From: Candidatus Albibeggiatoa sp. nov. NOAA
GTDB taxonomy: Bacteria; Pseudomonadota; Gammaproteobacteria; Beggiatoales; Beggiatoaceae
Assembly (NCBI GenBank): GCA_025800385.1
Contig: JAOXRS010000117.1
Coordinates: 1-62,170 of the forward strand
Reading direction: 5' to 3'
Length of the DNA stretch: 62,170 nt
Shown here: in pieces, positions 1 to 8,281 of the stretch
Layout of the letters: every line of letters begins with the position of its first letter
How positions within the stretch are numbered: position 1 is the stretch's first letter
Program-made: the position numbers and the translations under genes
Notes under the pieces: model-generated
Told to the model about the DNA's origin: nothing
Databases searched by the model: none
What the model saw: only the letters and a program-made list of their open reading frames with translations

Positions 1-1358
1 TTATCACCCTAAAATGCAAAAAGTTGTTGGCATTGCTTTAGAAATTTATCAGCAAGATGTCATGCAAAATGGTGGTTTAGCTGGGCGTTTTGATAAACTA
101 TTTTTACATTGGCAAAAATTAGACGTTTTAAACCAGCAGAGTATTGAGCATTGGAATAAAAAGCTAGAAGTATTTAATAACCCTCCATTTGAAAAAGAAA
201 AAACTCTAATTGATACCACTATTTCTAATTTAGAAAAACACCAACCCCGAAACCGTTTTTTTACAGGTCGAGCTGATATTTTAGAAAAACTACATCATTT
301 ATTACAGCAAGACCATTCTGTAGCTGTGTATTCTGTTGCTTTAAATGGGATCGGTGGTGTGGGAAAAACCCAAACTGTTTCAGAGTATGCTTATCGTTAT
401 CAGCATGAATATAGCGCAATTTTATGGGTATTGGGCGAAAGTAAAGAAACCTTATATACACATTTTGCTAATTTGACTGAGGTGTTAGGGCTTCCACGCA
501 TGGATAAGCAAGAGGATAACATCGCTATCGTACAAAATTGGCTTAATACAAACGATAATTGGCTGATTATTATTGATAACGCTGAAACCAAACAAGATTT
601 ACAAGCCGCTGATGAATTAATTCCAAATATTAGTCGTGGACGACGTTTATTCACAACTCGGACGCAAGCTGTTGGACATGTTGCAGAACCTATTGAAATT
701 GACTGTCTTGAAGAAACAATGGGCGGTCTACTTTTAGTAAAACGAGCTGGGATCGTTGATTCTTTTAATCATGATATTCAGATAGTTTCTAAACAAATTG
801 GCGACAAAGATTGGCAAATGGCTCAAGATATTTCTGTTGAGCTTGGAGGGTTGCCATTAGCTTTAGACCATGCAGGTGCGTACATTGAGCAAGCACAGCT
901 TAGTTTACGAGAATATCTTGACCGTTATACAGGCTATACACCACAAATGTTGCAGTTTGAAGCAAAAGGGCAATATCCTCGCTCTGTTTATGTCACTTTT
1001 CAAATGGCATTGGAAAAAGTTGAAAAGCGTGAGTCACTAGCAGGTGATGTATTACGCATGTGTGCATTTTTGCATCCTGATGGTATCCCAATTCGTTTAT
1101 TGAATGCCTTAAGTGAAAATCCTCTGCTATTAGACAAAGCCATGATGACGTTAAATGATTACTCATTAGTAAAACGTATCCCAGAACGTAATTTATTAAC
1201 CGTACATCGAGTTGTACAAGCCGTAGTTAAAGAAGTCTGTGATGAATGAAAAAACTTAGAGGAAATGGGCTAGAAAAGCAGTAAATCCTGTTGAAAAAAT
1301 TAGGGCGCAGCCTCAAACTGGTATACAGTTACCCCCTGAAGCGTCCACATTAATTTAA
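1..1358 (+). pseudogene. NB-ARC/STAND ATPase, 5'-truncated by window and frameshifted
   Basis: The frame is open to the left window edge (codons before the ATG at 14 read Y-H-P-K), so the true start lies outside. An NB-ARC NTPase core follows: P-loop GIGGVGKT, a Walker B-like run LIIIDNAE, an RxLFTTR sensor stretch and the GGLPLALDHAGAYIE helix typical of NB-ARC proteins. The reading frame stops at 1247-1249 just after VVQAVVKEVCDE, where relatives usually continue into WA-RAV-N and a TPR array. That continuation is present in another frame from 1266 (WARKAVNPVEKI) to a stop at 1356-1358. A one-base change near 1250-1266 therefore broke the gene, and the TPR sensor part is missing altogether. 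Intact relatives act as signalling or defence ATPases; this copy is probably inactive. Confidence 0.72.
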
Positions 1359-1404
1359 AGAAATAACCATCTTTTTTCAAAATTTAAACGCAAAACCAAC
1401 CCAA

Positions 1405-1722
1405 GACACAATGAGGAATATTGTCCAATTTGTTAACTCACCTGATACTCATGAAGCATGTTGGTAAATTTATTAATACCGATATGACAGAATTTATGAA
1501 ATATATTGAGGTTAAGAAAATAACTAAGGCTTTAACGGAGCTTGATGACATTATTCTCGGGACATCTCAAGCACTGAAAAGTGTAAAATTACAAGTAATA
1601 TAGCAGAATTATATCGTATGCTCGAACGTATGGACGCAGATATGCGTAGAATGTTAAGTACAGCAACACCTGCAATGGGACAGATGCATGACATCATGCG
1701 CTGCATGCCGATACCTCCTTAA
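1405..1722 (+). pseudogene. degenerate coding remnant, family unknown
   Basis: Between the NB-ARC remnant and thiL there is no intact gene. One frame (about 1465-1600) reads TEFMKYIEVKK and LTELDDIILGTSQALKS. Another, from about 1591 to a stop at 1720-1722, reads AELYRMLERMDADMRRML and ends MHDIMRCMPIPP. The Met-rich, regularly spaced pattern looks like the tail of small helical Met-rich proteins. The two parts would need a frame change near 1585-1600. This suggests a decayed gene rather than a functional one, but no family can be named with confidence. Confidence 0.3.
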
Positions 1723-1776
1723 TTCATGCCTTATCCTAACTTTACAACATAGTAAACTATTAGAATGATAAAACCT

Positions 1777-1802
1777 CAGGATTCCAGCTTTTGCGAATCC
1801 TG
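1777..1802 (-). terminator. Rho-independent terminator of thiL
   Basis: An 8-bp perfect stem (CAGGATTC at 1777-1784 with GAATCCTG at 1795-1802) encloses a 10-nt loop. Read on the minus strand, it lies 21 nt after the thiL stop and is followed by AGGTTTTAT, a short U-run. It is placed as expected for termination of the leftward transcript. Confidence 0.6.
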
Positions 1803-1823
1803 ATATTACGGTAAATTCACTTA

Positions 1824-2795
1824 TTACTCTTTAGAATCTGCAAAATGCTCATAGCCCGCTTTCTGTGGCTGCCAATACTCCATATTTGGTTCTATACAAC
1901 GTAGGCCTTTTATCTCTTCGATACAACCAATTTGATGAATACTGGGTAAATGTTGTTGAATGGTATTAATCTTATCAGGTGAAACAGTAAAACACAGCTC
2001 ATAGTCATCGCCACTGGTTAAAGCCAATTGCCAAGCCCGTTGGGTGGGAATGTGATTTTTAAGTGTCTCTGATAAAGGGGTTTTTTCTAAATGCAAGGTC
2101 GCACCCACTTGACTGGCTTCTAATATATGACCTAAATCAGCCAATAAACCATCAGATATATCAATTGCGCAACAAACCCCAAGCTGGTTTAAAACCTGTC
2201 CTGCTTTAATTTTTGGGCTGGGTTGATTTAAGCACTGCTCTACAAATTGTTTGTCTTTTTTAGGTAAGTCAATTTGCCCCTGTACAGAAGCTAAACCTAA
2301 GCCTGCATTACCTAAGCTGCCTGTAACGCAGATTACATCGCCAACTTTCGCTTGATCACGACGTAGGGCTTGATTTTTAGGTACAATACCCATGACTTGA
2401 ATAGAAATTGTGATTGCTGATTTAGAGCGTGTGGTATCCCCACCAATTAGACTAACTTGATGTCGAGTTGCTAAATCTGCCAAGCCCTGACTAAATTCCT
2501 GTAACCAAGTTGCATCCATTTGTGGACAGCTTAATGCCAATGTAAACCATGCGGGTGTTGCGCCCATTGCTGCCATATCACTTAAGTTGACTGCCAAAGC
2601 TTTATAACCAATATCATAAGCAGAAGTATTCGCTGGAAAATGCACATCTTCAACTAAGGTATCTACCGAAATGGCTAATTCCATATTTTTGGGTACTTGC
2701 ACCAATGCAGCATCATCACCTACACCTAATATTATATCATCACGTGCTACAAAACCTTGGCGGAAATATTGTTCAATGGCAGCAAACTCTTTCAT
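1824..2795 (-). CDS. thiL: thiamine-monophosphate kinase ThiL
   Basis: ATP-dependent phosphorylation of thiamine phosphate to thiamine diphosphate, the last step of vitamin B1 synthesis, in the cytosol. The 323-aa length matches the family (E. coli ThiL is about 325). Family marks: IILGVGDDAALV near residue 22, ISVDTLVEDVHF near 41 (metal/substrate-binding Asp), LAVNLSDMAAMGA near 68, SLIGGDTTRS near 115 and DISDGLLADLGHI near 214. The start is the ATG at 2793-2795, with GGAG about 16 nt upstream. In many gammaproteobacteria thiL follows nusB and precedes pgpA; neither is adjacent here, so it appears to be transcribed alone. A terminator hairpin follows. Confidence 0.95.
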   Translation of the reverse strand: MKEFAAIEQYFRQGFVARDDIILGVGDDAALVQVPKNMELAISVDTLVEDVHFPANTSAYDIGYKALAVNLSDMAAMGATPAWFTLALSCPQMDATWLQEFSQGLADLATRHQVSLIGGDTTRSKSAITISIQVMGIVPKNQALRRDQAKVGDVICVTGSLGNAGLGLASVQGQIDLPKKDKQFVEQCLNQPSPKIKAGQVLNQLGVCCAIDISDGLLADLGHILEASQVGATLHLEKTPLSETLKNHIPTQRAWQLALTSGDDYELCFTVSPDKINTIQQHLPSIHQIGCIEEIKGLRCIEPNMEYWQPQKAGYEHFADSKE

Positions 2796-2855
2796 GAATC
2801 TAATTCTTTACTCCAAATTTAAACTTCACTATCAACACTATCAGAAGCAAGATAT

Positions 2856-3121
2856 TTACCTGTTGATTACCATAAGCTGCAGCAACCCTCGATTGCTTAG
2901 TGCTAACGACATTGTATTTTCAGGCAAAATAAAAAACTGCTTTTCCTCTAAATCATACAGTTTTGCTCCAATATAAATATCCCATAATTGAACTCCCCCT
3001 TTGTACTTGTAATAACCAAGGCGACTTCACAAGGCTTAAACTCAGGGTGATTGACTTTCTGATTCTCTGGAGTCTCTAACGTATAGTATAGATGATGCGG
3101 CAAATCATTAATATTTGACAT
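2856..3121 (-). pseudogene. small hypothetical gene split by a frameshift at a G5 run
   Basis: Two overlapping minus-strand frames join into one plausible protein of about 89 aa. The N-terminal part starts at ATG 3119-3121 (MSNINDLPHHLYYTLETPE), with GCGAGG about 8 nt upstream, and reads to CEVALVITSTKG. The C-terminal part, in another frame, reads GGVQLWDIYIGAKLYDLEEK and ends LLQLMVINR at the TAA at 2856-2858. The junction is the run of five G (plus-strand C at 2995-2999); a sixth G, or a -1 slip, would join the frames. In the unshifted frame the product would be 57 aa (or 63 aa from an upstream ATG at 3137-3139). No family recognised. It could be a real decay, a sequencing error, or slippage-controlled expression. 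Confidence 0.45.
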
Positions 3122-3216
3122 GGATAGCCTCGCAGTCATACAAGGGAGAACTTGAAATGTGAAGCTATTTTAATTGATTAAGCAGAAAATAGAAAAAATT
3201 TACCCCATCAACATTT

Positions 3217-3429
3217 TTACATTTCTGCGTCTTCGGGCTTGACGTAAATTGACTTCAATTCGCCTTTATAAACTTCGACCAAATATTCAATTACATCACC
3301 TCGGCTTACGGGCAATTTGGGAAAACCTGAACGTTCACGTAATAATTGGGCAATATCTTCTAGCTCTCTAGCTAAAGTCGGCGTTGCACGAAAGTTAAGT
3401 AGTTCAGAACGCTTTTCTGGCTTTGACAT
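3217..3429 (-). CDS. small protein, possibly ribbon-helix-helix type
   Basis: A 70-aa acidic/basic mixed protein of unknown function. Its layout (a short beta-like stretch SELLNFRATPTLARELEDIA, then SRGDVIEYLVEVYKGE) resembles a ribbon-helix-helix DNA-binding fold, in which the strand RATP- is followed by two helices. This is a resemblance only. AGGA lies about 10 nt before the ATG at 3427-3429, supporting translation. It is separated from btaB by a 227-bp gap containing a hairpin, and from the frameshifted small gene by 77 bp, so co-transcription is uncertain. If it is RHH, it may be an orphan antitoxin or regulator; no toxin partner is visible. Confidence 0.55.
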   Translation of the reverse strand: MSKPEKRSELLNFRATPTLARELEDIAQLLRERSGFPKLPVSRGDVIEYLVEVYKGELKSIYVKPEDAEM

Positions 3430-3610
3430 TAGGTATCCTACTATCCATTCGGAATGCTGCGATTGTATAACAAAGTTATATAAAATACAAAATATAGCTT
3501 AATGAATTTACAATGCTTTATTTTTTAGCTGAGCTTGCGTATTTTTTTGATATAAGGAGTAAGCAATATATGGAAGAGAAAATACAACAGTTTGGAGGGA
3601 GTAAATGCAT

Positions 3611-3642
3611 CTACTCCTACATGGTTAATAACATAGGAGTAG
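3611..3642 (-). terminator. hairpin downstream of btaB
   Basis: Perfect 9-bp inverted repeat (CTACTCCTA at 3611-3619, TAGGAGTAG at 3634-3642) with a 14-nt loop, starting 15 nt past the btaB stop on the minus strand. It has the position of a terminator, but no U-tract follows on the minus strand. It could act with Rho or as an mRNA 3' stabiliser. Confidence 0.4.
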
Positions 3643-3656
3643 ACTAAAAATCTAAA

Positions 3657-4301
3657 TTATTTTACTTTAAAATCAGCTAGAAAGGCATAGTAGCCGCCTA
3701 AACCTTCAACATCTAAAGAGCCTTTACCTTGTTTTTCCATCTCTTCAAAATAAGGTAATAACCCCGGTGGATAATGTACACCAAATAGCGATAACCAATT
3801 TTGTAATACCCATTGAAACCATTTCGGTAAGCCGCGCTGGTCAGAAAAATCCACGATATGAATAAAGCCGTCTTTTTTCACATTAACTAACGCAGTGTCA
3901 ACAGCATCAGACCAAGGTGGAATCATGGATAAGGAATAAGAGAAAAATGCGGCATCAAATGGTTTATCTAATCCAAAGGTTTTTTCATAGTCTAATTGTT
4001 CAGCCAAACATTGCTTTAAGATAATACGACCTGTTAAACCTTTAGCATCGATTTTAGCTTGCGCGGTATCTAACATTTCTTGTGACGCATCCAAACCATA
4101 AAACTGCACATCAGGATGTTTTTTCGCCAATAAAATTAAGTTACGCGCCGTACCACAGCCAATTTCTAGCACGTTATCACCCGCTTTCAATGGCATTTTT
4201 CGAATCAATCTATCGCGCCCAAGCAGGTAATATTTTCTGGTGAAATCATAGATATATCGTTGATAACGATACATATTGTCCATTGCTTTGGCTTGATCCA
4301 T
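3657..4301 (-). CDS. btaB: diacylglyceryl-homoserine N-methyltransferase BtaB (betaine lipid synthesis)
   Basis: A 214-aa class I SAM methyltransferase. Motif I reads VLEIGCGTARNL near residue 45, followed by the acidic residue of VQFYGLDASQEML. BtaB of Rhodobacter-type bacteria is about 210 aa and adds three methyl groups to diacylglyceryl-homoserine, giving the phosphorus-free membrane lipid DGTS. The assignment depends on the preceding btaA gene, since the methyltransferase fold alone is not specific. The gene is 107 bp downstream of btaA on the same strand and is probably co-transcribed. No signal peptide, so it should act at the inner face of the cytoplasmic membrane. Confidence 0.85.
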   Translation of the reverse strand: MDQAKAMDNMYRYQRYIYDFTRKYYLLGRDRLIRKMPLKAGDNVLEIGCGTARNLILLAKKHPDVQFYGLDASQEMLDTAQAKIDAKGLTGRIILKQCLAEQLDYEKTFGLDKPFDAAFFSYSLSMIPPWSDAVDTALVNVKKDGFIHIVDFSDQRGLPKWFQWVLQNWLSLFGVHYPPGLLPYFEEMEKQGKGSLDVEGLGGYYAFLADFKVK

Positions 4302-4408
4302 ATTTTGTTTCCTTCATGACCATGTCGGCGGGGTTAAACGGGTTTGCTTAGGATAATTAAGTTAACAACCCTATGTTACAAATGTGATAGGATTGCTAAT
4401 TATGTATC

Positions 4409-5665
4409 TTATGCGTTAACGCTATTTGGTTTGCTTGGCATCGCGTAGATGTGGAAGCCGCCATAAATAGCAGAACGGTCTTTTTGATATAACTCTTTAG
4501 AACGTTCTTCTTCATATACGAACAATTTACGTAATTCTGGCGGTAAATCAGTTTCAATTGGAGAGTCAATCGAAGCCGTACGGAAAATGATCCGCGTTCC
4601 CGGTTTACCTACACGCGCGACTTGCGTCCATAATGCGGTTAATACTTCTGCATTCATCCAATCTTGTGAATCCAAGAATACAAAACGGTCAAGTGAGTTG
4701 TCTGGCTGTGATTTCAAGTAATCAATTAAAGAAGTCACATGGGTTTCAACACGACCGATGTTAGCTTTTAGATCATCATAATTTTCAGGTTTTAAATACG
4801 CAGGCACAGCACCTAAGTTTTCGCTGTCATAACGTAAGCTAAAGCCCTGCCATGCAAAGTAGTTAGTTTGGATTGGGAAATCACAGGCTAAATGGCGTAC
4901 ACGTTCACGGTATAAACTGATTAAATTGCCTTGAGACTCTTCTTTCATGAATTCGTGTTGTTGTGGCGGAATGCCTAAGCTGAATACCGCTAAGCGCATG
5001 TTGCCGACTTTTTTCACTAACCAGTTATCAAAGAATGGGGCGATTTCTTCTTGGAAGATTTTTTCTTGCTCTTCAATGGTTTTCGCCTGTAAAAGACGTT
5101 CTGGTTTATATTTAGTCATTTTGGAAATACGGTGTAATAAACGCATAAAACGACCAAAACGTGCATAATAGTACAAATTCTTTTTAAAGTACTTAATACG
5201 GGTTTTGCCTGTCGCACGGCGGATAATTGAACCTTTTTCCCAGAAATCACGCGCGGTGCTATCTAAATGTGGTTGAATATATTGATGGTAATTTTCAATG
5301 TTATGAGGTTGATCTGCTAAACCAAAGAAGTCAAAAAATGATTTATAATCAGGTAAATGCTCAAGAGACGCTAATTTTAAGCGTGTTAAATTCATGTGGT
5401 ATTGGTTTAAGTCCACCGCCACAATTTTCTCTGGTTTTTCGACAAGATAATTTAAAAGATTGCAACCACCTGAGGAAATAGTGAAAATACGGCTTTCTGG
5501 AGTCAGCTCTAATGCTTCGATATCAACTTCTGGGTCTTCCCAAATTTGGTTGTAGACAAAGCCATTGAACCAAAGACTGAACATGCGTTGCAACATGCCT
5601 TGGCGAGTCATTAAAGATTCGTTATGGACTGCGGTTTTCAACAGCCCTGCTGAGACTGAACTCAT
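4409..5665 (-). CDS. btaA: S-adenosylmethionine:diacylglycerol 3-amino-3-carboxypropyl transferase BtaA
   Basis: A 418-aa protein of the BtaA (DUF3419) family, matching the usual length of about 415. It transfers the 3-amino-3-carboxypropyl group of SAM to diacylglycerol, forming diacylglyceryl-homoserine, the first committed step to DGTS betaine lipid. Visible family features: the SAM-binding region RIFTISSGGCNLLNYLVE near residue 58 and KIVAVDLNQYHMNLTRLKLA near 80, a long helical middle part, and FVFLDSQDWMN in the C-terminal Rossmann-like part. It heads the btaA-btaB pair. A Pho-box-like sequence lies about 55-72 bp upstream, which would fit induction by phosphate starvation, when DGTS replaces phospholipids. 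Confidence 0.9.
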   Translation of the reverse strand: MSSVSAGLLKTAVHNESLMTRQGMLQRMFSLWFNGFVYNQIWEDPEVDIEALELTPESRIFTISSGGCNLLNYLVEKPEKIVAVDLNQYHMNLTRLKLASLEHLPDYKSFFDFFGLADQPHNIENYHQYIQPHLDSTARDFWEKGSIIRRATGKTRIKYFKKNLYYYARFGRFMRLLHRISKMTKYKPERLLQAKTIEEQEKIFQEEIAPFFDNWLVKKVGNMRLAVFSLGIPPQQHEFMKEESQGNLISLYRERVRHLACDFPIQTNYFAWQGFSLRYDSENLGAVPAYLKPENYDDLKANIGRVETHVTSLIDYLKSQPDNSLDRFVFLDSQDWMNAEVLTALWTQVARVGKPGTRIIFRTASIDSPIETDLPPELRKLFVYEEERSKELYQKDRSAIYGGFHIYAMPSKPNSVNA

Positions 5666-5719
5666 TGTACGTCTTTCCTTACACTTTAAGGGTTAATTAA
5701 ATAAATATTGCACAAAAGA

Positions 5720-5737
5720 TTGACAAAAGTGTAACAA
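5720..5737 (-). promoter_or_regulatory. candidate Pho box upstream of btaA
   Basis: On the minus strand this reads TTGTTAC-ACTT-TTGTCAA: two 7-nt half-sites with the TGT-A core, separated by 4 nt, i.e. the 11-bp periodicity of PhoB sites. A possible -10 (TATTTA) follows 12 nt downstream. The match to the E. coli consensus is partial (4/7 and 5/7), so this is a candidate only. Confidence 0.4.
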
Positions 5738-5905
5738 AAAGTTCATACTACACAACTTGTCTATTCGCAATCGTTTAGCCTATCCATTTTATGATAGCTT
5801 GGCTTTGGATAAAAGCCCTAATCGCATAATTTTTCAAAAATTTATTTTCCTACCATAACTTAAGCAAGTATAATCCGTGATTTATTCTACATTTAAAAGT
5901 TTTTT

Positions 5906-6871
5906 ATGTCGCATAAGTTACATTTGCTGCTACCTAAATTTCCCGCTGACACTGATACACTTCCCGAGCTAGATCATTTAAGCTTATTTGCTTCTCGTGC
6001 TCAAAAAACACCATGGCATTATCAAGATCATGATGCGTGTCTATTTGATTTATTTGGATTTCAAGGACAGGATTTACCTGTTGCGCCTGTGACCTGTTTG
6101 GCTGATGGGCAAAGTGTAGATAAAAATGCAATTTATTTACGAGCTGATCCTGTTTATTTGCAAGCCGATCGGGATAAAGTGTTTTTATTTGATGCCGACA
6201 ACAGTTTGCAAGATTTAACTTTAGATGAAGCCCAGCAGTTCATTGACGCTTTAAATCAGCATTTTGCTGAAGATGGTTTGGCCTTTTTCGCACCGACTCC
6301 CACCCGCTGGTATATCAAGTTAGAGACCCGCCCAAATGTTAGTTTTTCTAGTATGTCCGAAGTCAAAGGCGCTGATATTCATGATTATATGCCTAAAGGT
6401 GAGGATAAGTTAAAGTGGCGCAGTTATTTGAATGAAATCCAGATGTTACTGTATCAAAACCCAGTGAATGAGCAACGGGAAATGGATAGAAAGCTAGCGG
6501 TGAATAGTGTGTGGTTTTGGGGTATGGGGCAGTTACCTGATTTGCCCAAAAATGATTGGTCTCAGGTTTGGGGTAATGATGTACTGGCGAATGGCTTGGC
6601 GCAATTGAGCGATGTGGCTCATGAGAGTTTACCGAATCAAGTTGAGCCGATTTTGCAACAAACAGGAGATCAATTAGTTATTTTTGAGAAAAGCGAATCA
6701 TTTTTGCAAGATTTCGATACAATCTGGTTATCTCCATTATTAAAAGCCTTGCGCAAGCGACAAATCAGCGAGATTATTTTATATACCAATAGAGGTATTT
6801 TTAACCTTAGTTCGCGCCAATTGAAACAATGGTGGAAATGGAAAAAGCATTGGGTGGATGTTGTTTATTAG
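5906..6871 (+). CDS. conserved proteobacterial protein, RpfE/COG4255 type
   Basis: A 321-aa soluble protein with no signal peptide. The N-terminal start KLHLLLPKFP, the central APTPTRWYIKLE and ADIHDYMPKGEDKLKWR, and the conserved NSVWFWGMGQLPD near residue 203 resemble a family annotated as RpfE-type regulatory protein or distant phosphoglycerate-mutase-like protein, often found near recJ in gamma- and betaproteobacteria. I know of no firm biochemical role. It starts at the ATG at 5906, 240 bp from divergent btaA. The C-terminal end KQWWKWKKHWVDVVY is unusually rich in Trp and Lys. It appears to be monocistronic. Confidence 0.6.
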   Translation: MSHKLHLLLPKFPADTDTLPELDHLSLFASRAQKTPWHYQDHDACLFDLFGFQGQDLPVAPVTCLADGQSVDKNAIYLRADPVYLQADRDKVFLFDADNSLQDLTLDEAQQFIDALNQHFAEDGLAFFAPTPTRWYIKLETRPNVSFSSMSEVKGADIHDYMPKGEDKLKWRSYLNEIQMLLYQNPVNEQREMDRKLAVNSVWFWGMGQLPDLPKNDWSQVWGNDVLANGLAQLSDVAHESLPNQVEPILQQTGDQLVIFEKSESFLQDFDTIWLSPLLKALRKRQISEIILYTNRGIFNLSSRQLKQWWKWKKHWVDVVY

Positions 6872-7538
6872 ATTGTTAGAGGATTTAATTCGCTCAATAA
6901 GACTAAGTATAGCATTTTCTCATAAAGTAGTAGAAATATTGATAACTATCATCTTATTTTTACTAATTTATCCTTGGCCTCAATACTTTAAAAGTAAGAT
7001 AGCTTTTTTAAATTTTACTGTTATCTTTTATTTAGAAATTGACTTAGGTTGCTAGAAAAATCTCAAAACCATTTCTTAATGGTAATTATTTGAATAAATT
7101 AAATATAACTTTTGTGCAACACTGAAATAAAAGAATCAGTTTTTATGTTTATCAGAAAAAATACAATATATTCTTAATAATCCAATTATGTCGAAAATAA
7201 CTCTAAATGACCGAAAAAATGTTTTTAATTTACTATTATATTGTTGAATATATTCCAAAAAACCACATAAAAACAAAAGTCAAAAATTTTTAATAGTATA
7301 AGTAATAGAGAAATCAAGAAAAAAACTTTATTAAAGTTATACTGGCAATTAACACTTGTGGTTGCTTATCGACAAGAAGACAAACTCAAGCTGTGGGAAA
7401 GTATCACCATTGTCTATGAATAGGGAAAACAGCTGATATAAAATGTTTAAATCGTTTTTCAAACCATGTAATTGTTATAATGCAGCCATATCTTATATAA
7501 CGATAATTTGTGTTTGATAAAAATTCGAGGAATGCAAT
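6872..7538. other. 667-bp AT-rich gap with a possible gene remnant
   Basis: No convincing gene. A 65-codon frame (6858-7055) is hydrophobic only because of its AT-rich codons and overlaps the preceding gene. Between about 7330 and 7422 one frame reads LKLYWQLTLVVAYRQEDKL, then KLWESITIVYE and a stop. This has amphipathic protein-like character and may be the tail of a deleted gene, but no start or family can be assigned. Confidence 0.35.
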
Positions 7539-8069
7539 ATGAACTTAAAACAAAAAGGACAAGACACGCTCATTTCACTTAGAGACCTTACGGTTAACAT
7601 GAGCTGGAGTACAGCGGCTGATTTCGATTTAGCTGTGATCTATAAAACCAAGTCAGATGAAAAAGGCATTGTCTATTTTGGTGACTTAGGAAACTTAGAA
7701 GAATTTCCACATATTCAGTTAGATAAAGATGCAGGGGTAGGCGATACAACAGGATCAAAACAAGAGACATTAAGAATTAAACACCTCAATGATATGAGAT
7801 ATGTATGGTTGTTTTGCTGGGATTACGGCATGGTGAAAGTTGGTAATACTGCACGTTTTTCGGGTAGTGATGTCAGCCTGAACTTAATCGATCGTGAAGG
7901 CAATCAAAACACGGTAGAACTAGACGAAGCTGTAGAAGATGGAAACGTCTGCTGCCTTGCAACTATTGACAATACCAGTCCAACAGGTGCAATGCTCATC
8001 AATGTCAGTCGTTCCGCTACGTTACACAAATTGGAAACATTGAACCAATTATTTGCAGTTGTAGAATAA
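7539..8069 (+). CDS. TerD-family stress protein
   Basis: A 176-aa single-domain protein of the TerD/TerX/CABP family. Family marks: MSWSTAADFDLAVIYKTK near residue 21, GIVYFGDLGNLEEFPHIQLDKDAGVGD (acidic calcium-binding loops) near 43-70, ETLRIKHL, and the later VWLFCWDYGMV. TerD proteins are cytosolic Ca2+-binding proteins linked to tellurite, phage and chemical stress responses, usually in ter clusters with TerC. No other ter gene is visible, so this is a stand-alone paralogue. CGAGG lies 7-11 nt before the start. A hairpin follows the stop. Confidence 0.8.
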   Translation: MNLKQKGQDTLISLRDLTVNMSWSTAADFDLAVIYKTKSDEKGIVYFGDLGNLEEFPHIQLDKDAGVGDTTGSKQETLRIKHLNDMRYVWLFCWDYGMVKVGNTARFSGSDVSLNLIDREGNQNTVELDEAVEDGNVCCLATIDNTSPTGAMLINVSRSATLHKLETLNQLFAVVE

Positions 8070-8083
8070 TATTTTAATGTCAT

Positions 8084-8110
8084 GCCGTCTTTAAAAAGCA
8101 TTAAGGCGGC
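8084..8110 (+). terminator. hairpin after the TerD-like gene
   Basis: Stem GCCGTCTT (8084-8091) pairs with AAGGCGGC (8103-8110), with one G-T pair and an 11-nt loop, 15 nt past the stop. The U-tract is absent, so termination would be weak or Rho-assisted. Confidence 0.4.
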
Positions 8111-8281
8111 AATACTCCAAACCTATCAATCAAGCCAATTTACATACCCTATCATCTCAATCGATTCCAACCAGATAATGGTTCTTTAAAATTTCCTTAT
8201 TTTCTTTGAGTGAAAAATTGCAAAGTACTTATTTTCTGCTAGTCTCCTTACTAATTTATTATAGAATTTTGGAGACTTTTC

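Noticed and set aside
6858..7055. 65-codon hydrophobic frame overlapping the COG4255-type gene
   Set aside because: No ribosome-binding site, AT-driven composition and overlap with the preceding gene's end.
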